DNA of 64,000 nt from Shouchella tritolerans (GCF_025770735.1 NZ_JAODPB010000001.1:682001-746000), one strand, 5' to 3'. Counted from the first letter of the stretch, positions 42,474-53,000 are shown. The notes: generated from the sequence alone by a model not told the origin. A program made the numbers and translations.

Positions 42474-42827
42474 TTAATACTCACACACTTCCAAGCAATT
42501 GCCATCCAAATCATAGAAGGCAAAATAACGGGCTCCATATTCTTTAAGTTCTTCTACTTGAACGCCATTGTTTTTTAAATGCTCATACGCGCTTTCGGCA
42601 TCGGCCACATAGAAATTGAAGGCGCTGCGCCTTGGCTGAAAATAAACGTCCTCGTCGGTAAGAAATAACGTAATCGATGTATCGCCAAACTTAACCGATT
42701 GGTACTCTCCTTCATCTCCTTTCCAACCTGGAACTCCGCCTAGAATGTCGGTATACCATTTAAACGCCTTATCGATATCGCGAGTAGGTACAAAAACGGT
42801 GTCAATCCGTTGGAAAATTTGTGTCAT
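42474..42827 (-). CDS. VOC family protein (glyoxalase/bleomycin resistance fold)
   Basis: A 117-residue vicinal-oxygen-chelate protein with one beta-alpha-beta-beta-beta pair. DTVFVPTRDIDKAFKWYTDIL at the start and FAFYDLDGNCLEVCEY at the end are typical of the fold. Possible metal ligands cannot be fixed from the short motifs. Members are dioxygenases, lyases, glutathione transferases or drug binders. The ATG follows AAAGGTGG. Isolated gene; role unknown. Confidence 0.85.
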   Translation of the reverse strand: MTQIFQRIDTVFVPTRDIDKAFKWYTDILGGVPGWKGDEGEYQSVKFGDTSITLFLTDEDVYFQPRRSAFNFYVADAESAYEHLKNNGVQVEELKEYGARYFAFYDLDGNCLEVCEY

Positions 42828-43027
42828 TGCTAAGCCACCTTTCCTTTAATAGACATGCCTATTTGTTCTACGGACGGTAGGAAAACCCCTCTTTTGATTA
42901 GAATAACCGCTTTCTTGATAGTAAGAGACGTCTCGGTCTTCCAAAAAGCGCTGTTTACTAGCGATTTCACTCATATGATAAGATAGAAGCGTGCTTTATT
43001 TAAAAGAAATAGGAAAGGGTTAGCATT

Positions 43028-44464
43028 TTGAGGTTATTGGAATCGATTCTTGTGGTGTTGGCCATTGCCGTATTTTTATGGTTCATTGTCAGCAAAACGA
43101 AGAAGCAGAAAATGATTGTTGTTGGATTAGCAGCCCTCTATATAGTGGCAGTGCTACATGTGATGGTTGAAGGGCCAAGGTGGCAAATGACGTTCGCCTA
43201 CTTGGTGCCGTTTTTGTTGACGATAGGAGTGTTGTTTAGGAAACAAGGCAGAGGGCAAAACCGTCTTTTGCGCTGGGGCGGGTATGGGCTTGCGGCTGCC
43301 TATGGGCTGGTGATGGTGGCAACCCCTTTGCTGTTGCCTGTCTTTTCATTTGAGAAGCCAACTGGCATGTACCCCGTTGGAACAGAAACATTTTATCTGA
43401 AAGAGGAAAACAGAGAAGACGCGCCTACTGTGGCAGGCGGGCGAGAACTGATGGTACAAGTTTGGTATCCGAGCGAGAGCCAACAGGGAAAACGGGCTTC
43501 CTATACGAAAGACGTTGGCCCGATTACAAAAGGATTGGAACAAGCACTGTCAATCCCTGCCTGGGTGTTAAGCCATCTTCGTTATGTGGATACTTACGCT
43601 ATAGAAGGCAGCCAAGTTTCCGAAAATGCTGATCCGTATCCCGTGATTGTTTTCTCCCATGGCATGACAGGTTTTCGTAACCAAAATACGTTTCAGGTTG
43701 AAGAGTTGGCAAGCCATGGCTATATTGTCGTAGGCATTGACCACGCCTTTGATGCTGCTGCCACAGTCTATCCAGACGGACGAAGTGTGTTGCTCAATGA
43801 AAACCACTTGTCTGGATTCGAACAGTTGGATGCCCATATGGACATTTGGGTAAAGGACGTATCCTTTGTTTTAGACGAACTTGAAAAATGGAATGGGTCA
43901 GGCCCTGACGGCTATTTTGAAGGCAGGCTCGATTTAGAAAAAATCGGGATGTTTGGCCACTCTTATGGCGGGGCAGCAGCTGCGCAAATGCTTGCCCGCG
44001 ACTCCAGAGTAAAAGTAGCTGTAAATATGGATGGGACGCTATACGGAAAAGAGCCTCCGGCAGATGGATTTGACAAGCCTTACTTGCAAATGAATGGCGA
44101 GAAAAGCATTGATAGAGCTATTTTTGATGCAACATTGGACCAAGCTGTGGCCCAAACCGGCAAATCCCGTGCGTCCTATGAAGCCTTTTGGGATGAAAGT
44201 CAAATACGGCGGGAAACGGCGCTCCATGGCGGCGGGTATACGATGACGATTCCACATACATCCCATATGAGTTTTACAGACTTTCACTTGTTTTCACCGT
44301 TGCTTGAAAACAAAGGGGAACATATTGAAGAAGTGCATCATCTCATCAATGACGTGAGCATTGCCTTTTTTGACGAGTTTTTAGCAGGAAAAGCAACAGG
44401 GTTGTTGCAGGAACAAGCGAAAAAACATCCGGAAATCGCCCTTGAGGCCCCGTTTGCTCCTTGA
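43028..44464 (+). CDS. Membrane-attached alpha/beta hydrolase (PAF-acetylhydrolase-like)
   Basis: A 478-residue protein. Residues 1-115 hold about four membrane helices (LESILVVLAIAVFLWFIV, KMIVVGLAALYIVAV, TFAYLVPFLLTIGVLF, GYGLAAAYGLVMVATPLLLP). The rest is an esterase domain with YPVIVFSHGMTGFRNQ as oxyanion-loop region, nucleophile Ser312 in MFGHSYGGAA, and late His residues (PHTSHMSFTD). The N-terminal helices place the esterase outside the membrane. The start is TTG after AGGAAAGGG. The substrate could be a short ester or phospholipid; not known. Confidence 0.82.
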   Translation: MRLLESILVVLAIAVFLWFIVSKTKKQKMIVVGLAALYIVAVLHVMVEGPRWQMTFAYLVPFLLTIGVLFRKQGRGQNRLLRWGGYGLAAAYGLVMVATPLLLPVFSFEKPTGMYPVGTETFYLKEENREDAPTVAGGRELMVQVWYPSESQQGKRASYTKDVGPITKGLEQALSIPAWVLSHLRYVDTYAIEGSQVSENADPYPVIVFSHGMTGFRNQNTFQVEELASHGYIVVGIDHAFDAAATVYPDGRSVLLNENHLSGFEQLDAHMDIWVKDVSFVLDELEKWNGSGPDGYFEGRLDLEKIGMFGHSYGGAAAAQMLARDSRVKVAVNMDGTLYGKEPPADGFDKPYLQMNGEKSIDRAIFDATLDQAVAQTGKSRASYEAFWDESQIRRETALHGGGYTMTIPHTSHMSFTDFHLFSPLLENKGEHIEEVHHLINDVSIAFFDEFLAGKATGLLQEQAKKHPEIALEAPFAP

Positions 44465-44609
44465 TAGAGGGGAGAGAACAGACTTTAAAACATTTTTGAG
44501 ATAGGATTCGTGAAGGCATTTTGCGAGGTGCTAATTGCCTTTGGAGCTGGAGGAATGTTCTTTAGTTCCATGTGGCATAAAATTAACATTGTCTCCCTCG
44601 TGCTTACAA

Positions 44610-44636
44610 AGCCAGTTGAGTTTCTTTCAACTGGCT
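44610..44636 (+). terminator. Hairpin in the spacer before the BceAB-type operon
   Basis: AGCCAGTTGA pairs with TCAACTGGCT around a seven-base loop. The T tract is short, so this is only a probable terminator for the upstream hydrolase gene. Confidence 0.5.
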
Positions 44637-44739
44637 ATTTGCCGTTGCTCCTCATTCAGTGCTGGGCGATTAAGTAGACGGTTACGAGCGGCAGCATCAC
44701 CAGCAAGCAAGAAGCGAAAAGGCGGGAGTTTTTTAACTC

Positions 44740-44753
44740 TTACAATTTTGTCA
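44740..44753 (+). promoter_or_regulatory. BceR-like binding site
   Basis: TTACA-ATTT-TGTCA has the inverted-repeat form TNACA-N4-TGTNA described for BceR-type response regulators, with one mismatch. It lies about 90 bases before the ABC ATPase gene, suitable for activation of the transporter by peptide antibiotics. Confidence 0.5.
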
Positions 44754-44843
44754 TGTACGCCATTTCCTTTGTCATCTAAATCAAAGGCAAATGTACTGCT
44801 TCCTCATTAAAATGAAGGTAACATAAGAAGGAGGAAACAATCC

Positions 44844-45599
44844 ATGGTTGTACTTGAAGCCACAAATATTCGCAAACAATACGGAAACAAATGGAATAAG
44901 CAGGAAGTGTTAAGAGGACTTGACCTAACGATTGAAAAGGGCGAGTTTGTTAGCATTATGGGGGCATCGGGCTCAGGAAAGACAACGTTTTTGAATGTAC
45001 TGTCGTCGATTGACCAAGTGACAAGCGGAACGATCATTATAGATGGGAAAGACATAACCAATATGAAAGAGCGTGAGCTTGCTTGGTTTCGCCAACGGCA
45101 CTTAGGGTTTGTTTTCCAAGAATACCATTTGCTTGAGACGCTTACCGTCAAAGAGAATATCCTGTTGCCATTGTCGGTTATGGGAGTGGGCAAAAAAGAA
45201 GCAGACGAAGCGTTTCGGTCTGTTGCGACAGAATTAGGCATTTACGAATTAAAAGACAAGTACCCGAATGAGCTGTCTGGCGGTCAGAAACAACGGACTT
45301 CAGCAGCCCGGGCATTTATTCACCAACCAAGTATGATTTTTGCCGATGAACCGACGGGGGCGCTCGATTCTAAATCGGCAACGGACTTGCTTAATAAACT
45401 TACTGAATTTAATCAAAAACACCAAGCAACGATTCTAATGGTGACGCATGATGCGGCAGCAGCCAGTTTTAGCAGCCGTGTCGTCTTTATTAAGGATGGG
45501 CAAATGCATACAGAAGTCATGCAGCAAGGCCGAACGAGAGAAGCCCATTACGAAGAAATCATGAAAACCCAAGCCATTCTTGGGGGGATCAAGGCATGA
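44844..45599 (+). CDS. BceA-type ABC transporter ATP-binding protein
   Basis: A 251-residue MacB/BceA-like ATPase. The Walker A is GASGSGKTT at residues about 44-52, the Q-loop region reads [19 protein letters not shown], the signature is LSGGQKQR, and the Walker B is [13 protein letters not shown]. The ATG follows AGAAGGAGGAAAC. The stop overlaps the start of the permease gene by four bases. BceA/BceB pairs remove or sense peptide antibiotics such as bacitracin at the membrane. No BceRS two-component genes lie beside it. Confidence 0.92.
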   Translation: MVVLEATNIRKQYGNKWNKQEVLRGLDLTIEKGEFVSIMGASGSGKTTFLNVLSSIDQVTSGTIIIDGKDITNMKERELAWFRQRHLGFVFQEYHLLETLTVKENILLPLSVMGVGKKEADEAFRSVATELGIYELKDKYPNELSGGQKQRTSAARAFIHQPSMIFADEPTGALDSKSATDLLNKLTEFNQKHQATILMVTHDAAAASFSSRVVFIKDGQMHTEVMQQGRTREAHYEEIMKTQAILGGIKA

Positions 45600-47512
45600 A
45601 TACAGGCCAACTGATCATGCGCAATTTGCGGAAAAACAGCAAAACGTACGGATTGTACATTTTCTCATTAACCTTTAGTGCGGCACTCTATTTTGCCTTT
45701 GTCACGTTGCAATATGATCCGGCTCTTGACGAGGCGGCTGCATCAGTAAAAGGCGCTGCTGCCATTCGGACCGCATCGGTCTTGCTTATCGCGATCATAG
45801 CGATCTTTTTGCTCTACGCCAATCGTTTGTTTTTAAAAAGGAGAAGCAAGGAAATCGGTTTATTTCAGTTGGTTGGCATGCGGAAAGGCCGGGTTTTTTT
45901 GGTGCTATCAGGGGAAAACGTGCTCGTTTACTTTGGCGCGTTAGCTGTCGGCATTGTCATTGGCTTTTATTTGTCAAAGCTGGCAATGGTAAGCCTGTAC
46001 AGCATTATCGGCGTCGAAACAGCTGCGAAACTGCATTTCTCAGGTCCTGCCCTCATCCAGACGCTGCTCGTCTTTGCGGCTATTTACGTTCTAATGATGG
46101 CATTCACGTATGTCTATATCCGCAAGCAAACGATTTTGTCCTTGTTTCAAATCAAAGCAAAAACAGAAACGATCACAAAAGGTTTTAGTGCGGCCGAGAT
46201 CGCGGTTGGCGTACTCGGCATTGTATTGATTGGATTTGGCTACTGGCTATCTTCTAAATTGTTTGCAGGGCAATTCGTGACACAGAATGAATTGTTTCTT
46301 GCGATGACGACGATTTTGGCCGCCTGCATTATCGGCACATTGTTGTTCTATAAAGGAACGGTCAGCTTTGTTGCGAAAGTGATTCGCCGCAAAAAGGATG
46401 GCTATTTGAACATTCGCGAAGTGATGTCCTTGTCGTCGCTCATGTTTCGAATGAAATCAAACGCCGTGTTGCTGACTGTGATTACGACTGTGTCGGCGCT
46501 AGCGATTGGGCTGCTGTCATTAAGTTATATTACCTATTATTCAGCAGAAAAATCTGCACAACAATGGGTGCCGACTGACTTTGCTTTTGTGAGCGGCGAT
46601 GATGCAGAAGCGTTTAAAATGAAACTCGATCAAATGAGGGTTGACTATAAAGAAAGTACAACTGAATTTATACAAGGGAATGTCAAAATAGACGAAATTA
46701 TCACTTCGTCAACGGAAATGATGACCGGGACAGTGGAAGAAATGGCGATCACAAGCGCTGCCTATATGACAGATGTCCATGTCGCCACTGACGAAGCAGT
46801 ATTAACTGGCTACAACGACTTGCTACAGCGGTTTGTCACGTTTAAAGATGAGGGCGACATTGTGATCGAACTTGGGGAAGAGACAATAAGCCAACAATAT
46901 CGAGGCTTAAAGAAAGAATTTGTTATCCCTTATTTCTACCCAAGCAGCGGAATGCCGACTGTTGTTGTCAATGAAGAAACGTTTGCTTCACTGAAAAAGC
47001 AACAAGAAGCAGAGAAATCTTATGGCATTGAGATTGTAGAAGAATCAGCAGTAGTTGAGGCGAATACAGCTTATCAAGAAATGGATTTTCATGAACAAAG
47101 CGAGTCACAATGGGCGATGGCGACAAACCAAAAAGCCCATATGGGTTTATACATGTTCATTGTCGCTTTCTTAGGGCTGACGTTTTTAATTACGTCAGGC
47201 TGTATTCTCTATTTTAAGCAAGTGGATGAAACAGAAGAAGAAAAGCACAATTATACAATTTTACGCAAGCTCGGCTTTAACCGTCGCCAGTTGGAAAAAG
47301 GCAGCTATGTTAAGCAATTATTTGCGTTCGGTATTCCACTTCTTTTAGGCTTGTCCCATAGCTATTTTGCCGTACAATCAGGCTGGTTCTTTTTTGGCGG
47401 TGAATTGTGGACGCCGATGCTGCTAGTCATGGCTGTCTATACAGCACTCTATTCGATCTTTGCTTTGCTGTCTGTGTGGCATACGAAAAAAGTGATAAAG
47501 GAGGCGCTGTAG
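45596..47512 (+). CDS. BceB-type ABC transporter permease
   Basis: A 638-residue FtsX-like permease with about ten helices. It starts with the family hallmark [20 protein letters not shown], has [22 protein letters not shown], and carries the large extracellular domain of about 200 residues between helices 7 and 8 (from about 320 to 515) that senses peptide antibiotics in BceB. The last helices follow [20 protein letters not shown]. Overlapping start with the ATPase gene makes the two translationally coupled. Resistance target unknown. Confidence 0.92.
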   Translation: MNTGQLIMRNLRKNSKTYGLYIFSLTFSAALYFAFVTLQYDPALDEAAASVKGAAAIRTASVLLIAIIAIFLLYANRLFLKRRSKEIGLFQLVGMRKGRVFLVLSGENVLVYFGALAVGIVIGFYLSKLAMVSLYSIIGVETAAKLHFSGPALIQTLLVFAAIYVLMMAFTYVYIRKQTILSLFQIKAKTETITKGFSAAEIAVGVLGIVLIGFGYWLSSKLFAGQFVTQNELFLAMTTILAACIIGTLLFYKGTVSFVAKVIRRKKDGYLNIREVMSLSSLMFRMKSNAVLLTVITTVSALAIGLLSLSYITYYSAEKSAQQWVPTDFAFVSGDDAEAFKMKLDQMRVDYKESTTEFIQGNVKIDEIITSSTEMMTGTVEEMAITSAAYMTDVHVATDEAVLTGYNDLLQRFVTFKDEGDIVIELGEETISQQYRGLKKEFVIPYFYPSSGMPTVVVNEETFASLKKQQEAEKSYGIEIVEESAVVEANTAYQEMDFHEQSESQWAMATNQKAHMGLYMFIVAFLGLTFLITSGCILYFKQVDETEEEKHNYTILRKLGFNRRQLEKGSYVKQLFAFGIPLLLGLSHSYFAVQSGWFFFGGELWTPMLLVMAVYTALYSIFALLSVWHTKKVIKEAL

Positions 47513-47524
47513 CGATCACGAAAT

Positions 47525-47562
47525 GGAAAAGCGGGCTTTTTTGTAGAATGCTCGCTTTTTCC
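47525..47562 (+). terminator. Terminator after the BceB-type gene
   Basis: GGAAAAGCGGGC and GCTCGCTTTTTCC arms with one bulge and one G-U pair lie about 12 bases after the stop. T-rich sequence follows. Confidence 0.65.
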
Positions 47563-47688
47563 TCTATTTTCAGTGTCGAAAAGAGCTTTGTCACTCCAAT
47601 CGACACAACCGTTTTGAAGAGCTAGTTTAAATACATTGCCGGAAACGGGCACACCTCTCTTATAAAGGACACACCGTGTGCTGGCTCA

Positions 47689-48810
47689 TTAGTTGACAAT
47701 GCCATGGTAAAGGATTTTCGTGTTAAGGTTAACTGAAATCGGTATTTTCGGATATAATTCTTTCCAATTGGTTTTTTGCCAATCAGAATAATAAAAAGCG
47801 CGCATATGCTTGCCAATCCCATAATAATCACAGTTTCTTGCTTGAATAATGTTGATGACTTCCTCGCACTCCTTTGATAATTGTGCAGTAATGCGGTTGT
47901 TCAATTCATCAACGTTCTCTTGGATATAAAGTGTGTCTTTCGGGTATTCAATCACATTCAGAGTCAATTCCACGTCGAAATCAACTTGAAATTGGCCGGC
48001 GTTGTTCTTTGTTAACTTCATGTTTGATTTACGGTCTTCTACGTCAACAGTCGCATAATTATTTGCTTTAATTGCATACTGGTCGCTAACTTTTATATTT
48101 AAGCGTGGCTCCTTGTCTTGTTTATGATCTAATAGCAGCAAGCGCAATGTTTGGTCTGCGCTTAGTTCACCTGACATTTTGTTTTGGTTAAACAAGGCCA
48201 CCCCATGCAACTCAACATTATGGTGGTCGATTACTTGAAGAAGAGGCAAAACGAAATCGGTTCCTTTATCAAACAATAAGGAAAGAATGTCTTCTAATGA
48301 AGTTGTTGGAATATTTCCGGTATTTTCTAAGCCTTGGAGCAAGTCGCCTAAGTAATTGCTAATAAGCGGTGTTTCCGGTGTTTTAACATGAAGGGCGTCT
48401 TTAGCTGGCCCATTGACAACGCCTATGCGTGCATTGGTTGTGCTCACAGGCGAGCGGTAATGCACATCAAGCATCGAGTAAATATTTTGTTCGGCCAATC
48501 CTCTGCTTAACAATGTGACTCGGTTTTTGGAGGCATACAGTTCGCCTGAGACTTTTCTGTCCAACTGGATGCGGCTGTCCCGGGGAGTAGTGCCGATTGC
48601 TGAGAGAATAGCCGGCGTCGTCGTCACATCGGCTCCTGCTTGAGCCTGGTTTTGTGTGCCGCCTCCAATTGTGACGATCGTCGTTTCAATTTTTCCGTCA
48701 TGAGTTTGGTCGAGTGCTTGACTATAGATTAAATTAATGTCTTTGACAAGGCGCTGGTCCCAACAGCCGGTTAACAGCAATAGCATAAAAATTGCTTGGA
48801 TCGCTTTCAC
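47689..48810 (-). CDS. Ger(x)C family spore germination lipoprotein (GerAC-like)
   Basis: A 373-residue lipoprotein with a short signal ending in the lipobox LLTGC and CWDQR, the standard GerAC start. Further family stretches are RKVSGELYASKNRVTLLSRGLAEQ and the C-terminal part with IGKHMRAFYYSDWQKTNWKELYP. The GTG at 48810 overlaps the GerAB stop (GTGTGA), with AAAAGGAGGTC upstream. It is the C subunit of a nutrient germinant receptor in the inner spore membrane. Confidence 0.92.
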   Translation of the reverse strand: MKAIQAIFMLLLLTGCWDQRLVKDINLIYSQALDQTHDGKIETTIVTIGGGTQNQAQAGADVTTTPAILSAIGTTPRDSRIQLDRKVSGELYASKNRVTLLSRGLAEQNIYSMLDVHYRSPVSTTNARIGVVNGPAKDALHVKTPETPLISNYLGDLLQGLENTGNIPTTSLEDILSLLFDKGTDFVLPLLQVIDHHNVELHGVALFNQNKMSGELSADQTLRLLLLDHKQDKEPRLNIKVSDQYAIKANNYATVDVEDRKSNMKLTKNNAGQFQVDFDVELTLNVIEYPKDTLYIQENVDELNNRITAQLSKECEEVINIIQARNCDYYGIGKHMRAFYYSDWQKTNWKELYPKIPISVNLNTKILYHGIVN

Positions 48811-49895
48811 ACTGTAGACCTCCTTTTAAAAACAGCAGCAGTTATCAGGATAAACAATGGGACGATAAAGGCCATAATGGAGCCAAATTGATCTGTGCCC
48901 GTGATCATTTGTCTTACTTGGAAAATGCTGTCACGAGGGAGATTTATTAGAAAGGTGACGAGCAAAGCTAAAATGACAAATAAATGGTAACGCGATGAGC
49001 GGAAGAATGACATCGTGCCGATCACGCCGCAATAAACAAAAATCGCATAAGTCGTTATGACAATAACAGACCAAAGGCATAGAAAAATTAAATCGATCCG
49101 CTCCACAATCGGAAAAGAAAACGACTTGATCAAATAGAGAAAGGGTTCAGGCAATAGCTTCATTTCCCCAGCGCTAAATGTCATGTAACAGGCAAGGACA
49201 ACGACTAAATAAATAAAGAAAACGAACCAATGGGCCAGTGAAACAACCTTTATTTTTTCAGCGGCAGTCGCTTTTACGTATGGAAAAATCAAGCTCATTA
49301 CAATATAACCATTGATCGCAAAAGAAGCGGCCAATGTTCCTTTCATAAGCTCGCTCGGCTGTGCTAAGCCGAGGGGCAACAAATTTAATAGATCGCCATG
49401 ATAAAAAAAGCCACCAATCATGACGATTGGGATAAGGAGGATGAGCGGAGCAGCCAAGACAAACATCCGCGCCTTTTGATCAAGTGTACTTAGTATAAGC
49501 GGTAAGCATGCGGCGATCATCAAGATCATAAAAATAGGCTCAGGCGTTCTTGTCAAAATCCAAATAACGATCAGTTGAGTGAAGCCTTGCAAAACAAGCG
49601 CTGCTGTATAAACAAAATAAACAATGTATACAAGGGTTAGGACTTTTCCGGCAAATACGCCCAATGTTTTTTCGCAGATCGAAAATAAGTGGTCATTAGG
49701 AAAGCGCTTATGGAGCAGCCATAAGACAAAAATCGCTATTTGCACCAAAATAGCCGACATAAATAAAGAAATCCAGCCGTCTGTTTGCGCTTCCTTGTAA
49801 AGAGTATATGGCAATGAGAGAATGCCGATTCCAATTTGTGATTGCACATAAAACCAAAACAACTGTGTTTTCCCTAATCGCTTGTTTGTTTCCAT
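48807..49895 (-). CDS. GerAB-type spore germination permease
   Basis: A 362-residue APC-like protein with ten helices, e.g. LFWFYVQSQIGIGILSLPYT at helix 1. It belongs to the GerAB/YndE family, the ligand-recognising membrane subunit of germinant receptors. Three ATGs are close together. I choose the ATG at 49895 because GAAAGAGAGG is about nine bases away; the one overlapping the GerAA stop (49904) would sit directly on that site. The true start could be either. Stop overlaps the next gene. Confidence 0.9.
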   Translation of the reverse strand: METNKRLGKTQLFWFYVQSQIGIGILSLPYTLYKEAQTDGWISLFMSAILVQIAIFVLWLLHKRFPNDHLFSICEKTLGVFAGKVLTLVYIVYFVYTAALVLQGFTQLIVIWILTRTPEPIFMILMIAACLPLILSTLDQKARMFVLAAPLILLIPIVMIGGFFYHGDLLNLLPLGLAQPSELMKGTLAASFAINGYIVMSLIFPYVKATAAEKIKVVSLAHWFVFFIYLVVVLACYMTFSAGEMKLLPEPFLYLIKSFSFPIVERIDLIFLCLWSVIVITTYAIFVYCGVIGTMSFFRSSRYHLFVILALLVTFLINLPRDSIFQVRQMITGTDQFGSIMAFIVPLFILITAAVFKRRSTV

Positions 49896-49900
49896 TTGCA

Positions 49901-51334
49901 TCATCCTCTCTTTCGCGACGCCCGTTTTGAATAAGGCGATGCATAACGGGTATGCCGTTGGATCAACCAATAAGGGAACCGCAGCAAACCATCTTTTACG
50001 CCTTTGAGACTAAAAGGCGCAAGCGGCAAAAAGTAAGGCGTCCCAAATGAATCAAGTTTGACGAGATGCATCAGAATAGCAAAGAAAGACAATATGACGC
50101 CAATCAAACCGAATGCAGCGCTAGCGAGCATGAGCGGGAAGCGAATGAGACGAACGACTGAACTCATCTCTGTGTTCGGAATGACATAGGAAGCTATTGC
50201 GGTAATAGCGACAACAATAATCATCATGTTTGACACAAGTCCAGCATTGACAACGGCTTCGCCTATGACAAGTCCACCAACAATGCCGATCGTTTGACCG
50301 ATCGGCGCTGGTAGCCTCACGCCCGCTTCACGGATGAGCTCGATCGTGACTTCCATAATTAGCGCTTCAACGAGCGGCGGATATGGAATGTTTTGCAATG
50401 AGCTTTTGACGGAAATGATCAGCGGTTGAGGAATGATTTCAAAATGAAACGCAACTAAAGAAATATACAAGGATGGCACAAAAATGGCAATGAAAAGCGC
50501 CAGCAAGCGAACAGAGCGCAAAAAGCTACCTAGAAAAAAATGGAAATTATAGTCATCGACTGCCTGCAGAAAGCTAAAAAAAGAAACAGGCAAAATCAAA
50601 GCAGTCGGATTGCCTTCAATCAAAAGCGCAATTCGTCCTTCGGCGATATTTCCAACGACAACGTCTGGTCGTTCAGAATAAAGGATTTGGGGAAAAATCG
50701 ACCGTTTTGAGTCTTGAAGCAGTTCATTTATAACGCCAGGAGAAATGGTTAAATCCTGGTCGATCGCTTCTAGCTTTTTCATAATTTCTGCTAATACAGT
50801 ATCAGAAGCTCTGTCGTGCATATAGACAATAGCCACGTCTTTTTTTATCGTTTTGCCTACCTTTTTCTGACGGACAATCAGTGCTTCTGTGGCTGCTTGC
50901 CTGCGGACAAGATGAAGGTTGACTAGAAGGCTTTCGACAAAGCCCTCATGCGTTCCCTGTAGGGCGCGCTCATTCGTAGGTTCCTCGATACCCCGATTTA
51001 TTGATAAGGCCGCGTCTACCATAAAGAAAGACGGGCCACGTTCATAGAAAACAATCGCTGCTTGCCCTTTATAAAGAAGGGGCACACATTCTGCAATGGT
51101 CGCTTTTTTTTCATAGGAAGCAGAAGCGAGCGCTTCTTGAAGAGACCGCTTTGAGGCAGGGGCCTGATTCAATTGTTTGAAAAATATGTCCTCTAGCCAT
51201 TTTTCGTCAACTAATGAATCCAAATACAAGACAAACCCATGCAAGCCTTGGTAGGTGAACTCACGAAAAACAAGATCGTCAGTACCGTGCACAGCTGCCG
51301 TAAATTTGTTTTTAATCTCTTTAAGTTCGCTCAT
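49901..51334 (-). CDS. GerAA-type spore germination protein
   Basis: A 477-residue protein with a soluble N-terminal half and about five membrane helices after residue 250. The family motif EGRIALLIEGNPTALILPVSF, then PQPLIISVKSSLQNIPYPPLVEALIMEVTIELIREAG (shown in two parts here: SLQNIPYPPLVEAL and MEVTIELIREAGVRLP), identify GerA A-subunits. I start at the ATG at 51334, seven bases after AGAGGGTGATC, since a GTG three codons upstream lies in that site. It heads the three-gene GerA-type operon whose receptor lets dormant spores respond to nutrients. Confidence 0.93.
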   Translation of the reverse strand: MSELKEIKNKFTAAVHGTDDLVFREFTYQGLHGFVLYLDSLVDEKWLEDIFFKQLNQAPASKRSLQEALASASYEKKATIAECVPLLYKGQAAIVFYERGPSFFMVDAALSINRGIEEPTNERALQGTHEGFVESLLVNLHLVRRQAATEALIVRQKKVGKTIKKDVAIVYMHDRASDTVLAEIMKKLEAIDQDLTISPGVINELLQDSKRSIFPQILYSERPDVVVGNIAEGRIALLIEGNPTALILPVSFFSFLQAVDDYNFHFFLGSFLRSVRLLALFIAIFVPSLYISLVAFHFEIIPQPLIISVKSSLQNIPYPPLVEALIMEVTIELIREAGVRLPAPIGQTIGIVGGLVIGEAVVNAGLVSNMMIIVVAITAIASYVIPNTEMSSVVRLIRFPLMLASAAFGLIGVILSFFAILMHLVKLDSFGTPYFLPLAPFSLKGVKDGLLRFPYWLIQRHTRYASPYSKRASRKRG

Positions 51335-51386
51335 TTCGATCACCCTCTACTTGCTAATAGGCTTACTATTTCCTAAGAGTGGTTCT

Positions 51387-51415
51387 TTATACGGCAGCCG
51401 GGTTGATTGGATACA
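51387..51415 (-). promoter_or_regulatory. Candidate sigma-G promoter of the ger operon
   Basis: On the minus strand, TGTATC and CGTATAA at about 16 bases spacing resemble the forespore sigma-G pattern (TGNATA / CATANTA). They lie about 50 bases before the first gene. The match is imperfect. Confidence 0.35.
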
Positions 51416-51456
51416 TGAAGTTGCCACTGTTTACGTGGCTGTGCGTTGAGGAGAAA

Positions 51457-51472
51457 GCCATCGGCCGATGGC
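51457..51472. other. Perfect GC-rich palindrome in the spacer
   Basis: GCCATCGGCCGATGGC is a 16-bp perfect palindrome between the divergent ger and lipoprotein genes. There is no T tract after it, so it may be a protein-binding site. The rest of 51473-51841 shows no gene. Confidence 0.45.
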
Positions 51473-51841
51473 CTTGAGGTTCGTCTGGCTCCCCCCTTTT
51501 TATAAATGATAATAAAAGGATAAATGATGCGATTGTATGCAAATAACTGGGTGTTCTACTCTCTTTTATACTAGGTATGTGCAAACTTTGGGATAAAATG
51601 TAATTTTATTAGGCGTTTAATCATGAATCTTTTTTCTTTGTTAGCAGTTTATGCTCATTTTCTTTGCCTATTTTAATCAAACGAAGGAAGGGCGATTTTG
51701 AAAAAAGGGTTGATTGGGGACGCTTTGTTGGCTTATAGTGGTTACTGGATTGATTGGCCTCATTTACAATCGGGGAAATGTGGGCGCTTTTTAGTGCCTG
51801 GCCTTGTATGGATGGTGCCAAATGATGGAGGAGGAGTATTT

Positions 51842-52825
51842 GTGAATAAAATGAAATGGTTTTTGCTTGTGCCTTTCAGCACGCTTGCGTTAGCGGCTTG
51901 TGGAAGCGACAACACAAGCGGTAACGGTGGGCAAGAGGCAGAGGCGGAAACTGAACCTGCAGCGGAAACGGAAGAGCTAACGGCTGAAGACGTATTAGTA
52001 AAAACAAGTGAAGCGATGGAAGCTCTCGATAGTTTTCGTATGGAAATGTCAATGGATTATGGGATGGAGTACGAGGGCCAGGCGTTCGAAATGTCCATTG
52101 GCATGACGGCTGATATGATTCAAGAGCCCCTATCGGCTTATTTGAGCACGACTATTTCCGATTCAGAAACAGGTATGGATTTTACAACAGACCAATACAT
52201 GGTTGACGATATTTTTTACATGCAAAATCCACTTGGACCAGAGTGGATGAAGTATGATATGAGCGAAGATCCAGCATTTGCAACAGAAATGGAAATCGAT
52301 ACGCAAGAACAGCTTGACGTATTGAAAAGCGTCGCGGAACATATTGCCCTTGAGGAAGAGGAAGGGGCGTATGTCTTAAAAGTAGACGGATCAGATGAAG
52401 AAATGAACGCATTGGTTGAATCTTTTATGGAAATGGGCCAAGATGACGTGCTTCCAACTGAAGAAGACATGGCATTGGAAGGCTTTGGATTAAAAAACGT
52501 TACATACACGATTTATGTCAATAAAGAGACGTACCTTCAAGAAAAAATGGTAATGGATTTTGAGATGGCTTTTGACGATGAAAGCGAAAGTGACAGCTTT
52601 AGTATGTCTGGTACTGCCGAAGCAACTTACTCGAAATTCAATGAGTTTGACGAGATTGATATTCCGCAAGAAGTGGTAGACAATGCTGTTGATGGTGCAG
52701 AAATGGAAGCAGAATGGGAAGCTGAGCTTGAAGCCCTTGAAGACATTGAAGGCATTGAAGGCCTCGAAGATGTTGAAGGCTTCGAAGAAATTCTTGAAGA
52801 CATCGAAGACGTGGATGGCGAATAA
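51842..52825 (+). CDS. Acidic cell-envelope lipoprotein (DUF6612-like)
   Basis: A 327-residue lipoprotein. The signal ends in the lipobox LAAC, with Cys about 18 residues from the GTG start. After an acidic linker the domain begins LTAEDVLVKTSEAMEALDSFRMEMSMDY, divided as LTAEDVLVKTSEAMEALD and SFRMEMSMDY. This resembles LppX/DUF6612-type lipid-binding beta-sheet lipoproteins. The C-terminal tail is nearly all Glu, Asp and hydrophobic residues (LEALEDIEGIEGLEDVEGFE). I start at the GTG because GGAGGAGGAG lies just upstream; the longer open frame has no such site. Function unknown. Confidence 0.8.
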   Translation: MNKMKWFLLVPFSTLALAACGSDNTSGNGGQEAEAETEPAAETEELTAEDVLVKTSEAMEALDSFRMEMSMDYGMEYEGQAFEMSIGMTADMIQEPLSAYLSTTISDSETGMDFTTDQYMVDDIFYMQNPLGPEWMKYDMSEDPAFATEMEIDTQEQLDVLKSVAEHIALEEEEGAYVLKVDGSDEEMNALVESFMEMGQDDVLPTEEDMALEGFGLKNVTYTIYVNKETYLQEKMVMDFEMAFDDESESDSFSMSGTAEATYSKFNEFDEIDIPQEVVDNAVDGAEMEAEWEAELEALEDIEGIEGLEDVEGFEEILEDIEDVDGE

Positions 52826-52838
52826 TAACTTGCAAAAT

Positions 52839-52871
52839 CACGCGCCCTTTTGATCAAGGGCGTGTTTTTTT
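52839..52871 (+). terminator. Terminator after the lipoprotein gene
   Basis: CACGCGCCCTT and AAGGGCGTG arms with a two-base bulge, followed by eight Ts. Confidence 0.85.
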
Positions 52872-53000
52872 ACGCCCATTTTTTCAAAATAGCATACTCA
52901 TAAAAGGCGATATGTTTAATAATCGCAATATTAGGGTTATGGAATAGGAGGCAACGAAGCAAACGTTGCTCGGACCAACACTATTTAGGAGGTTTTCATT

